Source: Alopecurus myosuroides (lineage: Eukaryota > Streptophyta > Magnoliopsida > Poales > Poaceae). From it: a DNA stretch of 64,000 nucleotides. The position numbers and the translations under genes were made by a program. How positions within the stretch are numbered: position 1 is the first letter of the stretch; the number at the start of each line of letters is the position of its first letter. A model generated the notes under the pieces. It was not told the DNA's origin, searched no databases, and saw nothing but the letters and a program-made list of their open reading frames with translations. Where the stretch lies: NCBI GenBank assembly GCA_028641055.1, contig CM054062.1, forward strand, positions 270,773,092-270,837,091. Direction: 5' to 3'. This document shows, one piece after another, positions 38,121-48,786 of this stretch.

Positions 38121-38132
38121 GCTCTGATGCCA
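38121..38132 (-). other. Primer-binding site of the young copia element
   Basis: The minus strand reads TGGCATCAGAGC two bases after the LTR end. This differs by one base from the usual initiator-Met site (TGGTATCAGAGC). Confidence 0.85.
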
Positions 38133-38134
38133 CT

Positions 38135-38478
38135 TGTTAGTAGCGGGAAGATCGGATCACAAGTGAGAGGTAGTTTGTGCTGCGTAAAACTGTTGCAGCT
38201 TTTCTGTTGGTTCTGTTATTTATCGAAACTGATAACTGGAAGAGGTCTCCGTGTCCGAGTCCTACGGCCGTGCCATCCCACGTCCACTCGATCACGTCCT
38301 CGATGCCGCTATACATGCGTTGCTTCGTGCCATCCCACGATACATGTATAGCGAGCTAACCTATCAAACTACAAGCTACTGAAACTGGTACGTACACGAA
38401 CAGACTCGTGCACACACCTGCCTTATTCTGACGAAACTGAATCTAAACACTAGTGGCGACAGGATTACAGACTCAACA
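38135..38478 (-). repeat. 5' LTR of the young copia element
   Basis: 344 bp; carries the promoter side of the element because gag-pol reads leftward from here. Confidence 0.95.
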
Positions 38479-38570
38479 GTGTTGACATCCGACAAAGCGG
38501 ATTCTGGGCACGAGGTACGAATGGTTTGTGCGCACGCACGGAATATACAACGCAGACAAATCTTGTTCTC

Positions 38571-39847
38571 CCCTCCCGTAACCCTCTCCCCTGCGTGGCG
38601 GTGCCACGCCGGGAGGCAGCCGACGCCCTCTCCCCCGTCCCAGCCCCCGCGTGTACCTTCCCTGCCGCCGCCTTCGCCAAAGGCGTTACCGGGCAAGGCC
38701 CTGGTGGCGTGGCGGCGGCGGCGGTTTTCCTCAACCGTCGGAGAAGGGGTGGCGGCGGATCCTCTCCCTCTCCCCGGCCGGTTAGCGGAGGCACGGCGAC
38801 CTCGGCGAGTCACGACGGCCACAGGCGATGGCGCCATCGAACGGCGGTGGCGGCGGAAGCCAGGCCCGATCTGGGCCCAGATGGGCTTGGGCGGGCGAGT
38901 CTGCTGCCTTCGGTGCTGCTTCGTCGGTGTGCTATTGTGCCTCCCATGGGTTTCTTCCACTTCATGGGGAGCCTAGGGTTTCCTCCCTAGGCATGGTGGT
39001 GGTGGTCTCCTCTTTCGCCGGAGGAGATCGGCAAGTACTGTGGCTAGGTTGGGTCTCGCGACCTTTCATCTAGTCCCCAATGGCGAGGCACAGCTCTCGG
39101 TGAATTCCGGCCGGATTTCGGTCACGGCGGACGATGGCGGCGCCTGTTCGTCGCTACCTTGTTGAAGGCATCGTTTTGCAGCCTACGTTTCTTCTCGCCA
39201 GGGCTGCTCCAGGGAAAACCCTAGACTTGGGTCTCCCAGGTCGGACGATGGCGGCACAGGGCGCCGTTCTCCCTGTTGGGGGCATCGTTTTTGGAGCAGA
39301 CAATGGCTAGAGGTGGTGCTGAGGTGGAGCGGTGTGCATCTACTGCGTCAACGACGACGAGTCTCCGTTGCATGGTGTTGTGGAGGTCTCGGTGGCGGTC
39401 GTAATGTGATGGACTTGCGCAGGGTGGAAGCGTTGTCGGGCGCCATGGTGGCATCGACGACAGGCCTGCAAGGTCAATGCGTTGAGATTCTGAAGATGGG
39501 ATTGCGGAAGACGGCGGCGGCGGCTTTTGGAGCGGATGTATCGACATCCGCTTTGGGTCTGCTGGACCGATTAGTGCTTCTGACCCGCTATCGGGCGGGT
39601 TGGTTGAGGCCTTCGGTTGTCGATGTTGTGCGTTGGTGCGAGGTCCGGGCAATCGGTTCGGACCATAGTCACCCCCTTCATCAAGTTGGTAGAGGTAGTG
39701 GCACATGTTGCCAAGAAGGTGGCTTCGGTCTTTCTTTTGTACGGAGTATTACTTTGTAAGGTTCCGTTGAATAATCAATAAAAAACATTGTGTGCATCAA
39801 TCGATGCAGAGGCAGGGGGTTCCAACCTCCATTTCTAAAAAAAAAAA
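38571..39847 (+). mobile_element. Poly-A retroposon (LINE-derived or SINE-like) with 13-bp target duplication
   Basis: The segment ends in a poly-A run (39837-39847) and is flanked by the 13-base duplication AAATCTTGTTCTC at 38558-38570 and about 39845-39857. This is the hallmark of LINE-machinery insertion. Its 3' end has an AATAAA signal (about 39777) and the phrase 'gatgcagaggcagggggtt' before the tail, which resembles 3' ends of grass L1-like elements. The 5' part (38571-38950) is GC-rich. No reverse transcriptase or endonuclease is encoded; the open frames are short and overlapping. It may be a 5'-truncated or non-autonomous LINE relative or a retroposed transcript. Confidence 0.8.
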
Positions 39848-39911
39848 TCTTGTTCTCTGAACATTCCATCTTCGTCGTACCTTCGACCGGCAATCTAAAG
39901 GAAAAGACTGC

Positions 39912-39919
39912 TATATATA
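39912..39919 (+). promoter_or_regulatory. Probable TATA box of the BAHD gene
   Basis: TATATATA is followed about 30 bp later by a C/T-rich region (39930-39960). If the CACTA element at 39989-41373 is removed, the gene's original ATG (41414) would lie about 85 nt from the expected transcription start, a normal plant leader length. Confidence 0.55.
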
Positions 39920-39988
39920 CCAAGCCGCCTCGCCGTTCACCTTCTCCAAAGAGCGTGGACGTGTGCAACTCGAGGTTATAGGTCACGT

Positions 39989-41373
39989 CACTAATACGGA
40001 AAAGGCTATGCGTGGCGCACCAAAATGCCCTATGTGTGGCGCACTGTGGTGAGCCACCATAGTCCCGCCGCATCTATCAAAAATAGCCGTGGCGCACCAC
40101 ATTTTGGTGTGTCACGGCTATCTCGTTTTACCAGTGGTGCACCGCCTGTTTGGTGCATCACGGCTATCTTTTGTTACCCGTCGCGCACCACATGTTTGGT
40201 GCGTCACGGCTATCTTTTGTTACCCGTGGCGCACCACATGTTTGGTGCGTCACGGATATCGATTTTGAAATTTCAAAAAAAAAAAGGGGGGGGGCCAGAT
40301 CCAGATCTTCATCGGGCCGCCCAAAAAATTCAAATTTCAAAAACGAAAACAGAGAGGAGGACAGAGTGGAGGTTGGCCGCGGGAGAGGAGAGTGGTCTCC
40401 GGAGTGGAGGTGGTCGCCGGAGAGGAGGTCGCCGCAGGAGTGGAAGTGGCCGCCGGAGTAGAGGTGGTGGTCGCCAGAGTGGACACGAGGAGGTGGTCTC
40501 CGGGTGGATGTGAGGCGGTGATGGTGGTGGTGGTGTTGGTAGGAGGAGAAGGAAGGGAGAAGGAGAAGAGAGAAAGAAGATAGAATGGAGAGTGGAGGAA
40601 GGAGAAGGAAGAGAAATAAGGGAGGAGAGTGGAGGAAGGAGGAGGAGGAAGAAGAAGAAGAAATGAGAGGGGAAAGGAAGAAGGGGGTATTCTAAAGGTG
40701 GGGGTTCTCTCCCAGGTTTGAATTTCGAAAATCTTGCCCAGACTTAGTCGTGGCGCACCAAACATGTGGTGCGCGCACGCCTATCCTTTTTTTTAGGAAA
40801 AAATCATCTGTTTGAAATCTTTTTTTCCTTTTGAAATTCCGATTCTGAGAAAACCTCACCGGGTAAATCCTGGTGAGGGTGAGTTTCTTTTTTTCTCTAG
40901 TTTTTTAATGGTATATTAAACTTTAAATTTCGACATCATATGTAAAAGTTATGGCTGTTTTACGATTTTTCACCAACTTTTGCTCAGAAAGTCGAAATTC
41001 ATATTTCAAAATTTTCCTAGTAACAAGATCTTAATACCTACCCACGTCTTAAAGGAATTTATTTTTTGAAGTTTCTACCATTTTCATTTTTGTTTTACAA
41101 AATTGAAAAGACGATCCACCGGGGGGTGTGGAGTGAAATTTTTCTGGAAGCCATTTGGTGCGCCACGGCTATCTTTGCACACCCAGCCCGATGGCCACCC
41201 AGCCCCACCTATACCGTGGCGCACGGTGTGGATGGTGCGTCACGGCTATGCCCTTAGGCGTGGCGCACCAAGGCCCACTAGTGTGTGATGCGCCACGGCT
41301 ATTTAGGCGTGACGCACCGAGCATGTGGTGTGCCACGACTATGATTTCTCTTATAGTTGTTTTTCTAGTAGTG
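39989..41373. mobile_element. CACTA transposon, non-autonomous, in the BAHD 5'UTR
   Basis: The left end reads CACTAATACGGAAAA and the right end, reverse-complemented, CACTACTAGAAAAACA. Subterminal repeats of GTGGCGCACCA occur many times near both ends in opposite orientations (40010-40260 and 40745-41340), as is typical of CACTA elements. The middle has a purine-rich block (40330-40690) and an AT-rich block, with no transposase. A matching 3-bp target duplication is not evident (CGT against ATT), so one end may have been altered. Confidence 0.75.
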
Positions 41374-41420
41374 ATTAGATTACGTTGCTAGGTAGAATAC
41401 TGAGATCTGGTCAATGGAGA

Positions 41421-43939
41421 CACTACAGGAATATGTCAAGAAGCCGGCGGCTTTCAGCCGTCGGCATAGACCAAAATGCCGTCGGCACAGGCTGTGCCGA
41501 CGGCTGCCGTCGGCGTAAGGGCGCGTCGGCATACGCCAAATAACCGTCGGCGTAGGGCTATGCCGATGGCGAAGCCGTCGGCATATCACGGTCTACGCCG
41601 ATGGAAAGCCGTCGGCATAATATTTCCAAAATAATTGAAAAAAAAATCAAGAAAAAATTCGAATTTTTTTTAACTTTTTTTTTGAACTTTTTGAAATTCT
41701 ATTACAGAATTTTGCACTTAGCCACATATTTAATCTCTAATTACACAATTAATCTAGTCAACATACTTAACTTAGTCAAACTTTCCGTACGGTCACCCAT
41801 CCTGAAATTCCTCCAGCCCAAGCACGCTAAACCTTTGAGTTCCTTTCAAACTAGATTCCATATGAGATGTTAGAACTTACTCATGTTACTATCATATCAA
41901 TCATATTAACCTGTGGAGAATGATGTTAAACTTTTCTATTGTTTAAATTTAAAAAAAATTGAACAAATAACAATGATTATATAATTATCTTTATTGAATA
42001 AATAACAATATAATGTTAGAAATTACTTTATTTTTTGAATAAATTATTCAATATAGAACAATTTATATCTTTAAATCCGTAAATCGAAATTTGACAAATA
42101 AAATGTCTAAATCGATTAGAAAAATTAGAGAAATTCAAATATGATATCCATATCATAGAAACATCGATAGTTTAAAAAAAATGAAATCATGGTGGCCATT
42201 TTGACATTTCTGCCGATTCAGCTGGAAACAGGCCAAATGACGGGTGTAACGGACAAATCCATGGCATAGTTTGTTTAAATGTGCCCATATTCCACACAAA
42301 CATGCATATTGGAAGCACGGACAATGTTCACGAAGAAAGTTTTCCTTTTCATTGAATAAAAAAAACCGTTTTCCATTTTCGAGTGTGAAAAATGGTTTTT
42401 TTTTGTGAAGCACCAACCACAAATATGTTGCAAAACTTGGGAGCTGAGTTTTTTGAAAATACTATACCATGTTATATGTATAATTAACCAAATTGTTGCC
42501 GCTGAAAAGGTTTCCATCCACCTCTTTTGAAAAACACAAGTTTCTGCCGATTCAGCTGGAAACGGGTCAAATTTGAACTACAGGTGCCTCGTAGTTTGCT
42601 CATGATTTTTGGAAAAAATCATTTTAGGTACACAACTACCTATTTTATCAGAGATACACCAAGAGTTTCTCAATATTCAAGCCCTAGCTACGAACGGTCA
42701 TGCCTGCCATCTTGACTTTTTCATGAAACCGGCTTAGAAAATTCCAGAAAATTTAAATAACCCCAAAATGATGCAAGACCTTCCCGTAGTGTCATTATAT
42801 ATGTCCTAGTATCCAACCAAAAATAATAAACTTGAAATACGATATTTGTGTTGAAAATATGTTCACATAAATGAGTTATCTCCTACGAACATTATAGGGT
42901 TTCGGGCCAAATGACGGGTGTAATGACGAAATCCATGGCATAGTTTGTTTAAATATGCCCATATTCCACACAAAAATGCATATTGGAAGCACGGAAAATG
43001 TTCACGAAGAAAGTTTTCCTTTTCATTGAATAAAAAACCATTTTCCATTTTTTGAATATGAAAAATGGCTTTTTTTTGTGAAGCACCAACCACAAATATG
43101 TTGCAAAACTTGGGAGCTGAATTTTTTGAAAATACTAGACCATGTTATATGCATAATTAACCAAATTGTTGCCGCTGAAAAGGTTTCCATTTACCTCTTT
43201 TGAAAAATACAAGTTTCTGCCGATTCAGCTGGAAACGGGTCAAATTTGAACTACAGGTGCCTCGTAGTTTGCTCTTGATTTTTGGAAAAAAACATTTTTA
43301 GGTACACAACTACCTATTTCATCATAGATACACCAAGACTTTCTCAATATTTAAGCCCTACCTACAACGGTCATGCCCGCCGTCTTGACTTCGTTTTGAA
43401 ATAGGCATAGAAAAATCAAACAAATTAAAAAAAATGATGGAGGTGAAACCCTTAACATACATAGTAGAATACTTGACATATACAACCCAAAAAACACTTG
43501 TACACACTTGGTATGGTCCACCTAGATTTTGGTTGGATTCAGAGGCCCCACAACCCTCTCAGACGAAACCGGTAACCCATTATTGTTAGTTCATTCTTTC
43601 TCATGATTTTGTTTCTAATAATGTAGCTTTAACAATATGCATGATGATTTAGATATATTTCTTCTTTTTGAAATGAGCTAAAGAACGTCAAAATCCGAGT
43701 TCGAATGCAAAAGTTATGATCAAAACGGTGATTAAGCCAAAAAAAAAGAGCTTGGCTATGCCGACAGCTTTGCCGTCGGCGTAGCTCAAAAAAAAAGATA
43801 GACCGACGGCATTGCCGTCGGTATAGCTAAATTTTTTTTCGCAACTTGGGATTCTTTGGTTGGGTCTATGCCGACGGCCCCGACAAATTGCCGTCGGCAT
43901 ATAATTTGGCCGTCGGCACAGTAGCCCATTCCTGTAGTG
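41421..43939. mobile_element. CACTA transposon, non-autonomous, in the BAHD start region
   Basis: The left end CACTACAGGAATATG and the reverse-complemented right end CACTACAGGAATGGGC match. AGA is duplicated at 41418-41420 and 43940-43942, the 3-bp CACTA target. Subterminal repeats GCCGTCGGCATA are clustered at 41445-41625 and 43755-43920. The interior is AT-rich and lacks a transposase. It cut the BAHD gene after its second codon. Confidence 0.95.
42231..43420. repeat. Tandem duplication inside the CACTA element (offset 674 bp)
   Basis: The segment from 42231 recurs from 42905 with the same order of blocks, such as 'ggccaaatgacgggtgtaa', 'catggcatagtttgtttaaat', 'gcatattggaagcacgg', 'gttgccgctgaaaaggtttcc' and 'ggtgcctcgtagtttgctc'. 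The copies differ by scattered substitutions and indels. Confidence 0.9.
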
Positions 43940-44408
43940 AGATGACAAGCAGCACGATGCTAAGGCCGGCCTACTCTGCGCCGCACCCGTTCGCCGTGGA
44001 CCTCTTCATCCCCACCGTGCTCGCGTACCCGGCGCCGGCGCCGTCTAACGAGGCGCTCAAGGAGGGCCTGCTCAAGGCCGTCGCGCCGTATCCTCACCTG
44101 GCGGGGCGCCTCGCCGTCGGCGACCAGGGCCGGCGGTTCCTCCACGTCAACAACGAGGGTGTGCTCTTGATTGAGGCCACCGTCCCGGTCAACCTATCGT
44201 ACGTGCTCTTCAACGTCCGTATGACCATCAGTGTCGACGACCTCTACCCTAAAAGACCGGAGGTACTAGGAGTAGTATTTTAATCGTTGACTGAGATTCT
44301 GTCTCTGCCACGACGACCATCATAAGTCAGAGATACATGCACGCTCTAACTGCTTGTACACGTATGTAATTTTCTTTGCCTATGTACAGGAGAACATCGG
44401 GGTGGCGG

Positions 44409-45135
44409 CAGGATGGCACCGCAGGGTATGGGTAAGGGTGGAGCCACCCCATACCCTTACCCGTCTCCCATGATCTTATCCGTCTCCCGTGATCTTACCT
44501 GTCACCCGTACCTATACCCTTGACGAGTATAACTTTTTCCCATACCCATTACCCGACAGGGTATAAGAGCTACCCGCGGGTAAAAAATACCCATGTTTGC
44601 AGTACAACACATTGAGTATAAAATTTGTCATAAATTGTAATATATAATCATAATTTTAACCATTAGCACATTTAAAATAGCAGCACGTTGTACAACAACA
44701 CTTACGCATAAACAACATACAGTCATAAAACAACCAAGCATAATCATACACTTTAAGGTCAAAAATTGATACGCATATGTACGCTTGGTGGATAGCATTT
44801 TTCATGGTCAAGTGGGTTGTTCGGCTTAGGTAGATGCAGCAGTAGCGTGATTAAGACCAAAATATTAGTATGTACATTTATGTATCATTGTTATTATATT
44901 TTGTTTGGAGAATGTATCGTTGTTATTATATGTGAGACACGTATTATCATAAATTAAGATGGGTACATAGGTACAAGGGTATAAGTCTTACAAACCCATG
45001 CCCTTACCCGCTCTATCCGACGGGTATGAGATTTCCGTACTTACGTACCCATGGGTATTATTTTCCCATACCCTTCCCCTAATAGGGTTTTTACCCGCCG
45101 GGTACGTGGGTCACGGGTACCCATTGACATCCCTA
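44409..45135. mobile_element. hAT-type MITE, 727 bp, copy 1 (in BAHD exon 2)
   Basis: The right end reverse-complemented reads TAGGGATGTCAATGGGTACC; the left end reads CAGGATGGCACCGCAGGG. Flanking 8-mers GGTGGCGG (44401-44408) and GGTGGCGC (45136-45143) match at 7 of 8 bases, as expected for a hAT 8-bp duplication. Removing the element with one duplicate joins the BAHD reading frame. Words of the type GGGTATGGG and GGGTACCC repeat near the ends. Non-coding. A second family copy is at 56541-57213. Confidence 0.88.
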
Positions 45136-46090
45136 GGTGGCGCTGCTGCAGGTCCAGCTGAACCGGTACAAGTGCGGCGGTGTGGTAATCGGCATAACCT
45201 CCCACCACCATGCCGCCGACGGCCACTCCATGAGCACCTTCTTCGCCACGTGAGCGAGCGCGGTGCGCGGGGGCAAGGACTTCGTCGCGCCGGACCCCTT
45301 TCCTCGACCGCGCGGCAACCGCCGTGCCTCGGAGCACGCCGACACCGGAGTTCGACCACCGGTCAATAGAGTTCGCGGGTGCACATGATCAAAAACCCTA
45401 CACAGTCGTTCCCGCAGACAAGATCAAGAACCTCATGGTGCACTTCACGACCGACTCCGTTCCCAACCTCAAAGCCCGCGTCGGCGGCCGCTGCAGCATG
45501 TTCCAGTGTCTGCTCGCGCACGTGTGGAAAAAGATGACAGCGGCGTGGGACCTGAAGCCGGAGGAGTTCACGAAGGTGAGGGTGGCCATGGACTGCAGGG
45601 GCAGGGCCGATCCTCCCGTTCCGATGGACTTCTCCGGGAACATGGTGGTGTGGGTGTTCCAGAGGCTCCAGGCCCGGGACATTCTTTGCTAGAGTTACGG
45701 CGGCGTGGTACGCGCCATCCGCGATGCCGTGTCGTGCATCGACGAGGAGTACGTGTAGTCGTTTGTCGACTTCGGGGAGGAGCTAATCGCGACGGCGGCC
45801 GATGTCGGCTCCATTCTCTACCCGGACCTGGAGGTGGACAGCAGGCTTGGATTCAGGTTCGACCAATTAGACTTTGGCACCGGGCAGCCCTCCGCGTTCC
45901 TGCCACTGGACTTGCCCATCGAGGATCTCATGATCTTCGTGCCATCATGCAAGGCCAAGGGCGGCATCGATCTCTTCGTGGCGGTCGCAAAAGAGCACGT
46001 CGGGGCATTCGAGCGGATCTGCTACACATTGGAATGATCTGCTACACGTTCGAGCAGACATGCATGGCCAGGCCATGTCAACGCTCGTAT

Positions 46091-46833
46091 TAGGGGTGGG
46101 CATAAAAAACCGAGAAACTGAACCCGAACCGAGACCGAACCGGACAAACCGAAATATAAGGTCAATTTGGTTTCAATATATCGGTTCTCAACTTTAGAAA
46201 ACCAAAATTATATCGATTAGTTTGATTTTAAGTCCATGTTAACCAAACTGACCGAAAGGACCGATTCATCATGCAATTAAATATTTCAACCCTATACGAC
46301 AATCTATATCTAGGGTAATAAATCGGTTATCTTATTAAAAATATCTATCATTGCCAACACGATCTTCACCCAAATCCTATTATTGATTTCTCTTACGCAA
46401 CTGCAATTAAAGTTCACATGTCGTGTAATACTAGTTGTCACGACACTAGGTCCACATGTCCATGTCGTCCCGGCAAGGCTACACAACTCCATTCTCGTGG
46501 ACTGAGCTTGACTGCTCCACCAAGTGGGCTAGTAATGAAGGTGAGGTCATCTTAAGTGTGCTAGTGCAACGCTCTACCAAGAATTTTCACAACAGCCTCA
46601 TGCAACCACACCCTATCCACTCATTTTGCCGTAATTCTTGATTTGAATTTTCTGCATGTTACAATCTCGGTTAGTTTGGTTTAAACCGAAAACCGAACCG
46701 AATTTTTGAAGAACCGAATTCCCGGTTCTTGAAAATGATAGGGTAATTCGGGTGTCACTTTCTAAAAACCGAATTATTAAAAAATCCGAAAAACCGCACC
46801 AAAAAGGCCGAAAGAACCGAACATCCACCCCTA
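46091..46833. mobile_element. hAT-type MITE, 743 bp, different family
   Basis: Ends are TAGGGGTGGGCAT on the left and, reverse-complemented, TAGGGGTGGATGTTC on the right. A perfect 8-bp duplication GCTCGTAT flanks it (46083-46090 and 46834-46841). Repeated AACCGAACCG-type words fill both ends. No coding capacity. It lies about 50 bp past the BAHD stop codon. Confidence 0.92.
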
Positions 46834-46841
46834 GCTCGTAT

Positions 46842-47253
46842 GCATGCCTAAGCATGACATAAACAGTAGTGTGACGTTTATTGAAGCCAGATCATCAGCC
46901 ATAACTTGTACTAGTGTGTAGTTAGGGGTTTCACCCGTGTGTACATTTATCTTGTGTGTAAATCTCTTGTTAAGCAGAAACATGGACATTGACACTCCCT
47001 TACTCATACCATGCCACTTCCTATATCGTGTCTAATTTTACTAATAATTTCATCAATAAAATATGAGTCATAGGTCACCAAAAATATAACATGAATCCAA
47101 AGACATATTATTTACTACAAATATATTTACAAGAACCTATGGCTATTTAATTTAGAATAAGAATTTTGATATAGGGGTATTCTTATGAATTAAGCTTCCC
47201 AAGTGCTTAAACACGTGTGTGCGCTTTCTTTCCCCTAGCGCATTCGGGTTAGA
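46842..47253. other. BAHD downstream flank
   Basis: AT-rich DNA without a frame of note; probably the former 3' untranslated and downstream region of the BAHD gene. Confidence 0.4.
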
Positions 47254-47387
47254 ACGAATCGACATAGCATTATATGTAGGTCACAACATGCAACCTATTT
47301 TGAACGGAGTGCATCCGCGAACGAATCGACATAGCATTATATGTAGGTCACAACATGCAACCTATTTTGAACGGAGTGCATCCGCGA
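47254..47387. repeat. Perfect 67-bp tandem duplication
   Basis: The 67 bases from 47254 recur without a difference from 47321. The unit begins 'acgaatcgacatagc' and ends 'gcatccgcga'. The identity indicates a recent slippage or unequal-exchange event. Confidence 0.97.
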
Positions 47388-47737
47388 ATAGAGACAAAAT
47401 AGAGGGTGTCGTCGCCATGCAAAGTTTTTTCGAATATTAAAAAATCCATTACTTTCAAACCAAGCGGCTAAATAAGAATATTTTTTATAGTTGTGTTCCT
47501 AACGTTAACATTTCGGAACTATATCTCCTATAGACATGGTTTGACTAATATTTCAAAACGTAACTTTATAACGAATAAATAATTTTATACTGGAAACATG
47601 CTTTTTTTCCTTGCAAAAATAGGTTTTGGAATGAGTCCCTCACGTGGTGGTTTTTTGCAATTCAAATGTAAAGTGGTGGTTTTTTAGAATTTTAGCTCTA
47701 AAGCAGTGGGATTTTTTTTTTGCTATACACTCATTTG
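47388..47737. other. AT-rich intergenic DNA
   Basis: Nothing recognised apart from T-rich runs; no frame of meaningful length. Confidence 0.4.
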
Positions 47738-48074
47738 TATTCTATTTCATATTCGACATTTTTCAATTAGTTTGCCCTTTTGGCAGATAATAATTTAAAA
47801 AAAATTACCAGGCTAACTGTTCATCCCAAAAGGTCAATATCTTCAGATGGTTGCTTCACGGCTCAACACGAGAGGCAAACCTACACAAGAAAAAGATTCT
47901 AAGAGCATCTCCAGGAGACGCGCGATCCCGCGCGGGCGCGCGAAAAAGCCGCGATTTCGCAAGCGCGGTCGAGCGCGGAAGCTCCAGCAAACGCGGTAAA
48001 ACGGCGCGCGGGAAAATCGGTAGTGCGCGCGGGCGTTCGCGCGGGAGAGCTGACGCGTGGCCGCGAGCGCGCGG

Positions 48075-48081
48075 TATAAAA
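48075..48081 (+). promoter_or_regulatory. TATA box of the captured AP2/ERF gene
   Basis: TATAAAA lies about 95 bp before the coding start, inside a GC-rich region and followed by a CT-rich leader (48095-48170). Its presence shows that promoter and gene were carried together by the element. Confidence 0.65.
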
Positions 48082-48170
48082 TGTCGCGCCGTCCGCGTCT
48101 TCTCCACTCCCATCCCTCTCGTCTCTCGGGCTGTCTCCTCTCCCGCGCCCTCTCGTCTCCACGCACCTCC

Positions 48171-48786
48171 GCGCCGCCTCCGAGGAGGAACAGGGCCACC
48201 GGCTTCCGCGGCGTCCGAGCGCGGACGAACGGACTGTTCGCCGCCGATATCCACGACGGGGACGATCGCATCCCCCTCGGCTCTTTTGCGATTGCGGAGG
48301 AGGCCGCCCACGCCTAGGACGCGGCGCCTCGACCTTCCGCGGTCACTGGTGAACTTCAGCGACTGCCGCACGCTGTCGGAAGTGGAGGCCAGGGCGCCGA
48401 CGCCGCTGATCGTCACCGCCCGCGACAGCCGCCACCTCCGCCACCGCGCATTTCAGGGGCTCGCCGACGCCACTGAAGACCGCGCCGTCCGCGAGTACTA
48501 CCGAAACAATCCTGGGGAGTCGAGCGCTGACGAGGAGCTCTAGCAGACCAAAGCGGCGGAGTGGGCGGAGCGCCGCCTCGAGCGCCACCTCCAGTTAGAG
48601 GAAGCCCGGGAGGCGCGGCTGAAGGCGCTGCGAGAGCTCCGCCAGGCCGACCACGCCGGCGACCGCTGGGCCTCCGACGATCCGAGGTGGGCGACTATCT
48701 CCGACGAGATATAGTGCACCTCCAACAACGACGAGGAGGTCACCGACGAGTTCGCCGACGACATTGACGACGACGACGACGAGTAG
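48171..48786 (+). pseudogene. AP2/ERF-domain gene captured in a transposon, decayed
   Basis: ERF proteins bind DNA through an AP2 domain. Here the domain starts GFRGVRARTNGLFAADI and continues DDRIPLGSFAIAEEAAHA (48198-48314), matching the family's RGVR, WLG-like and AEEAA blocks. A TAG at 48315-48317 replaces the usual Tyr that precedes Asp-Ala-Ala. A frameshift follows near 48325, after which NFSDCRTLSEVEA resumes the domain end. Two more TAG codons (48541-48543 and 48712-48714) break the Glu/Arg-rich tail, which ends in a poly-Asp stretch and stop at 48784-48786. The start codon position is not ATG. A long charged tail with terminal acidic run is, as I recall, typical of a multi-copy grass ERF family associated with transposons. 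Confidence 0.8.

Larger units (their letters stand above)
33267..38478 (-). mobile_element. Complete young Ty1/copia retrotransposon
   Basis: Two 344-bp LTRs (33267-33610 and 38135-38478) look identical base for base by eye. GTGTT is duplicated on both sides (33262-33266 and 38479-38483). The minus strand carries a primer-binding site next to the right LTR, a purine tract next to the left LTR and a single uninterrupted gag-pol frame of 1493 codons. Integrase precedes reverse transcriptase, which defines copia. Identical LTRs mean an insertion too recent to have gathered mutations, and with the intact frame the copy may be autonomous. I did not assign a lineage. Confidence 0.97.
41414..46037 (+). 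pseudogene. BAHD acyltransferase (hydroxycinnamoyltransferase-like) pseudogene
   Basis: Family enzymes move acyl groups from CoA thioesters to alcohols or amines in the cytosol. The original start is ATG GAG at 41414-41419; a CACTA element splits it from the rest, which resumes at 43942. Exon 1 ends at 44262 (phase 0), the intron is 44263-44389 (GT...AG), and exon 2 starts at 44390. The catalytic HHxxxDG motif is present (HHHAADG, 45203-45223). The second BAHD motif DFGWG is DFGTG here (45870-45884). Breaks are: CACTA insertion in codon 3, a hAT MITE at 44409-45135, TGA at 45251-45253 where Trp is expected, a 1-base insertion near 45300, TAG at 45690-45692 and TAG at 45756-45758. The natural stop is 46035-46037. 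Agmatine- or other hydroxycinnamoyltransferase-like is the closest guess; substrate cannot be deduced. Confidence 0.9.

Noticed and set aside
40337..40765. 142-codon minus-strand Ser/Pro/Thr-rich frame in the first CACTA element
   Set aside because: It is an artefact of a purine-rich low-complexity tract.
43688..43948. Minus-strand 86-codon frame at the CACTA right end
   Set aside because: It spans the subterminal repeats and the element boundary; no coding evidence.
44263..44389. In-frame stop after exon 1 as a further mutation of the BAHD gene
   Set aside because: The stop lies in a segment with GT...AG borders whose removal restores phase 0, so it is an intron.
47851..48543. 230-codon frame as a complete functional ERF protein
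   Set aside because: It crosses the transposon end and enters the AP2 region in the wrong frame; only its last part matches the ERF tail.
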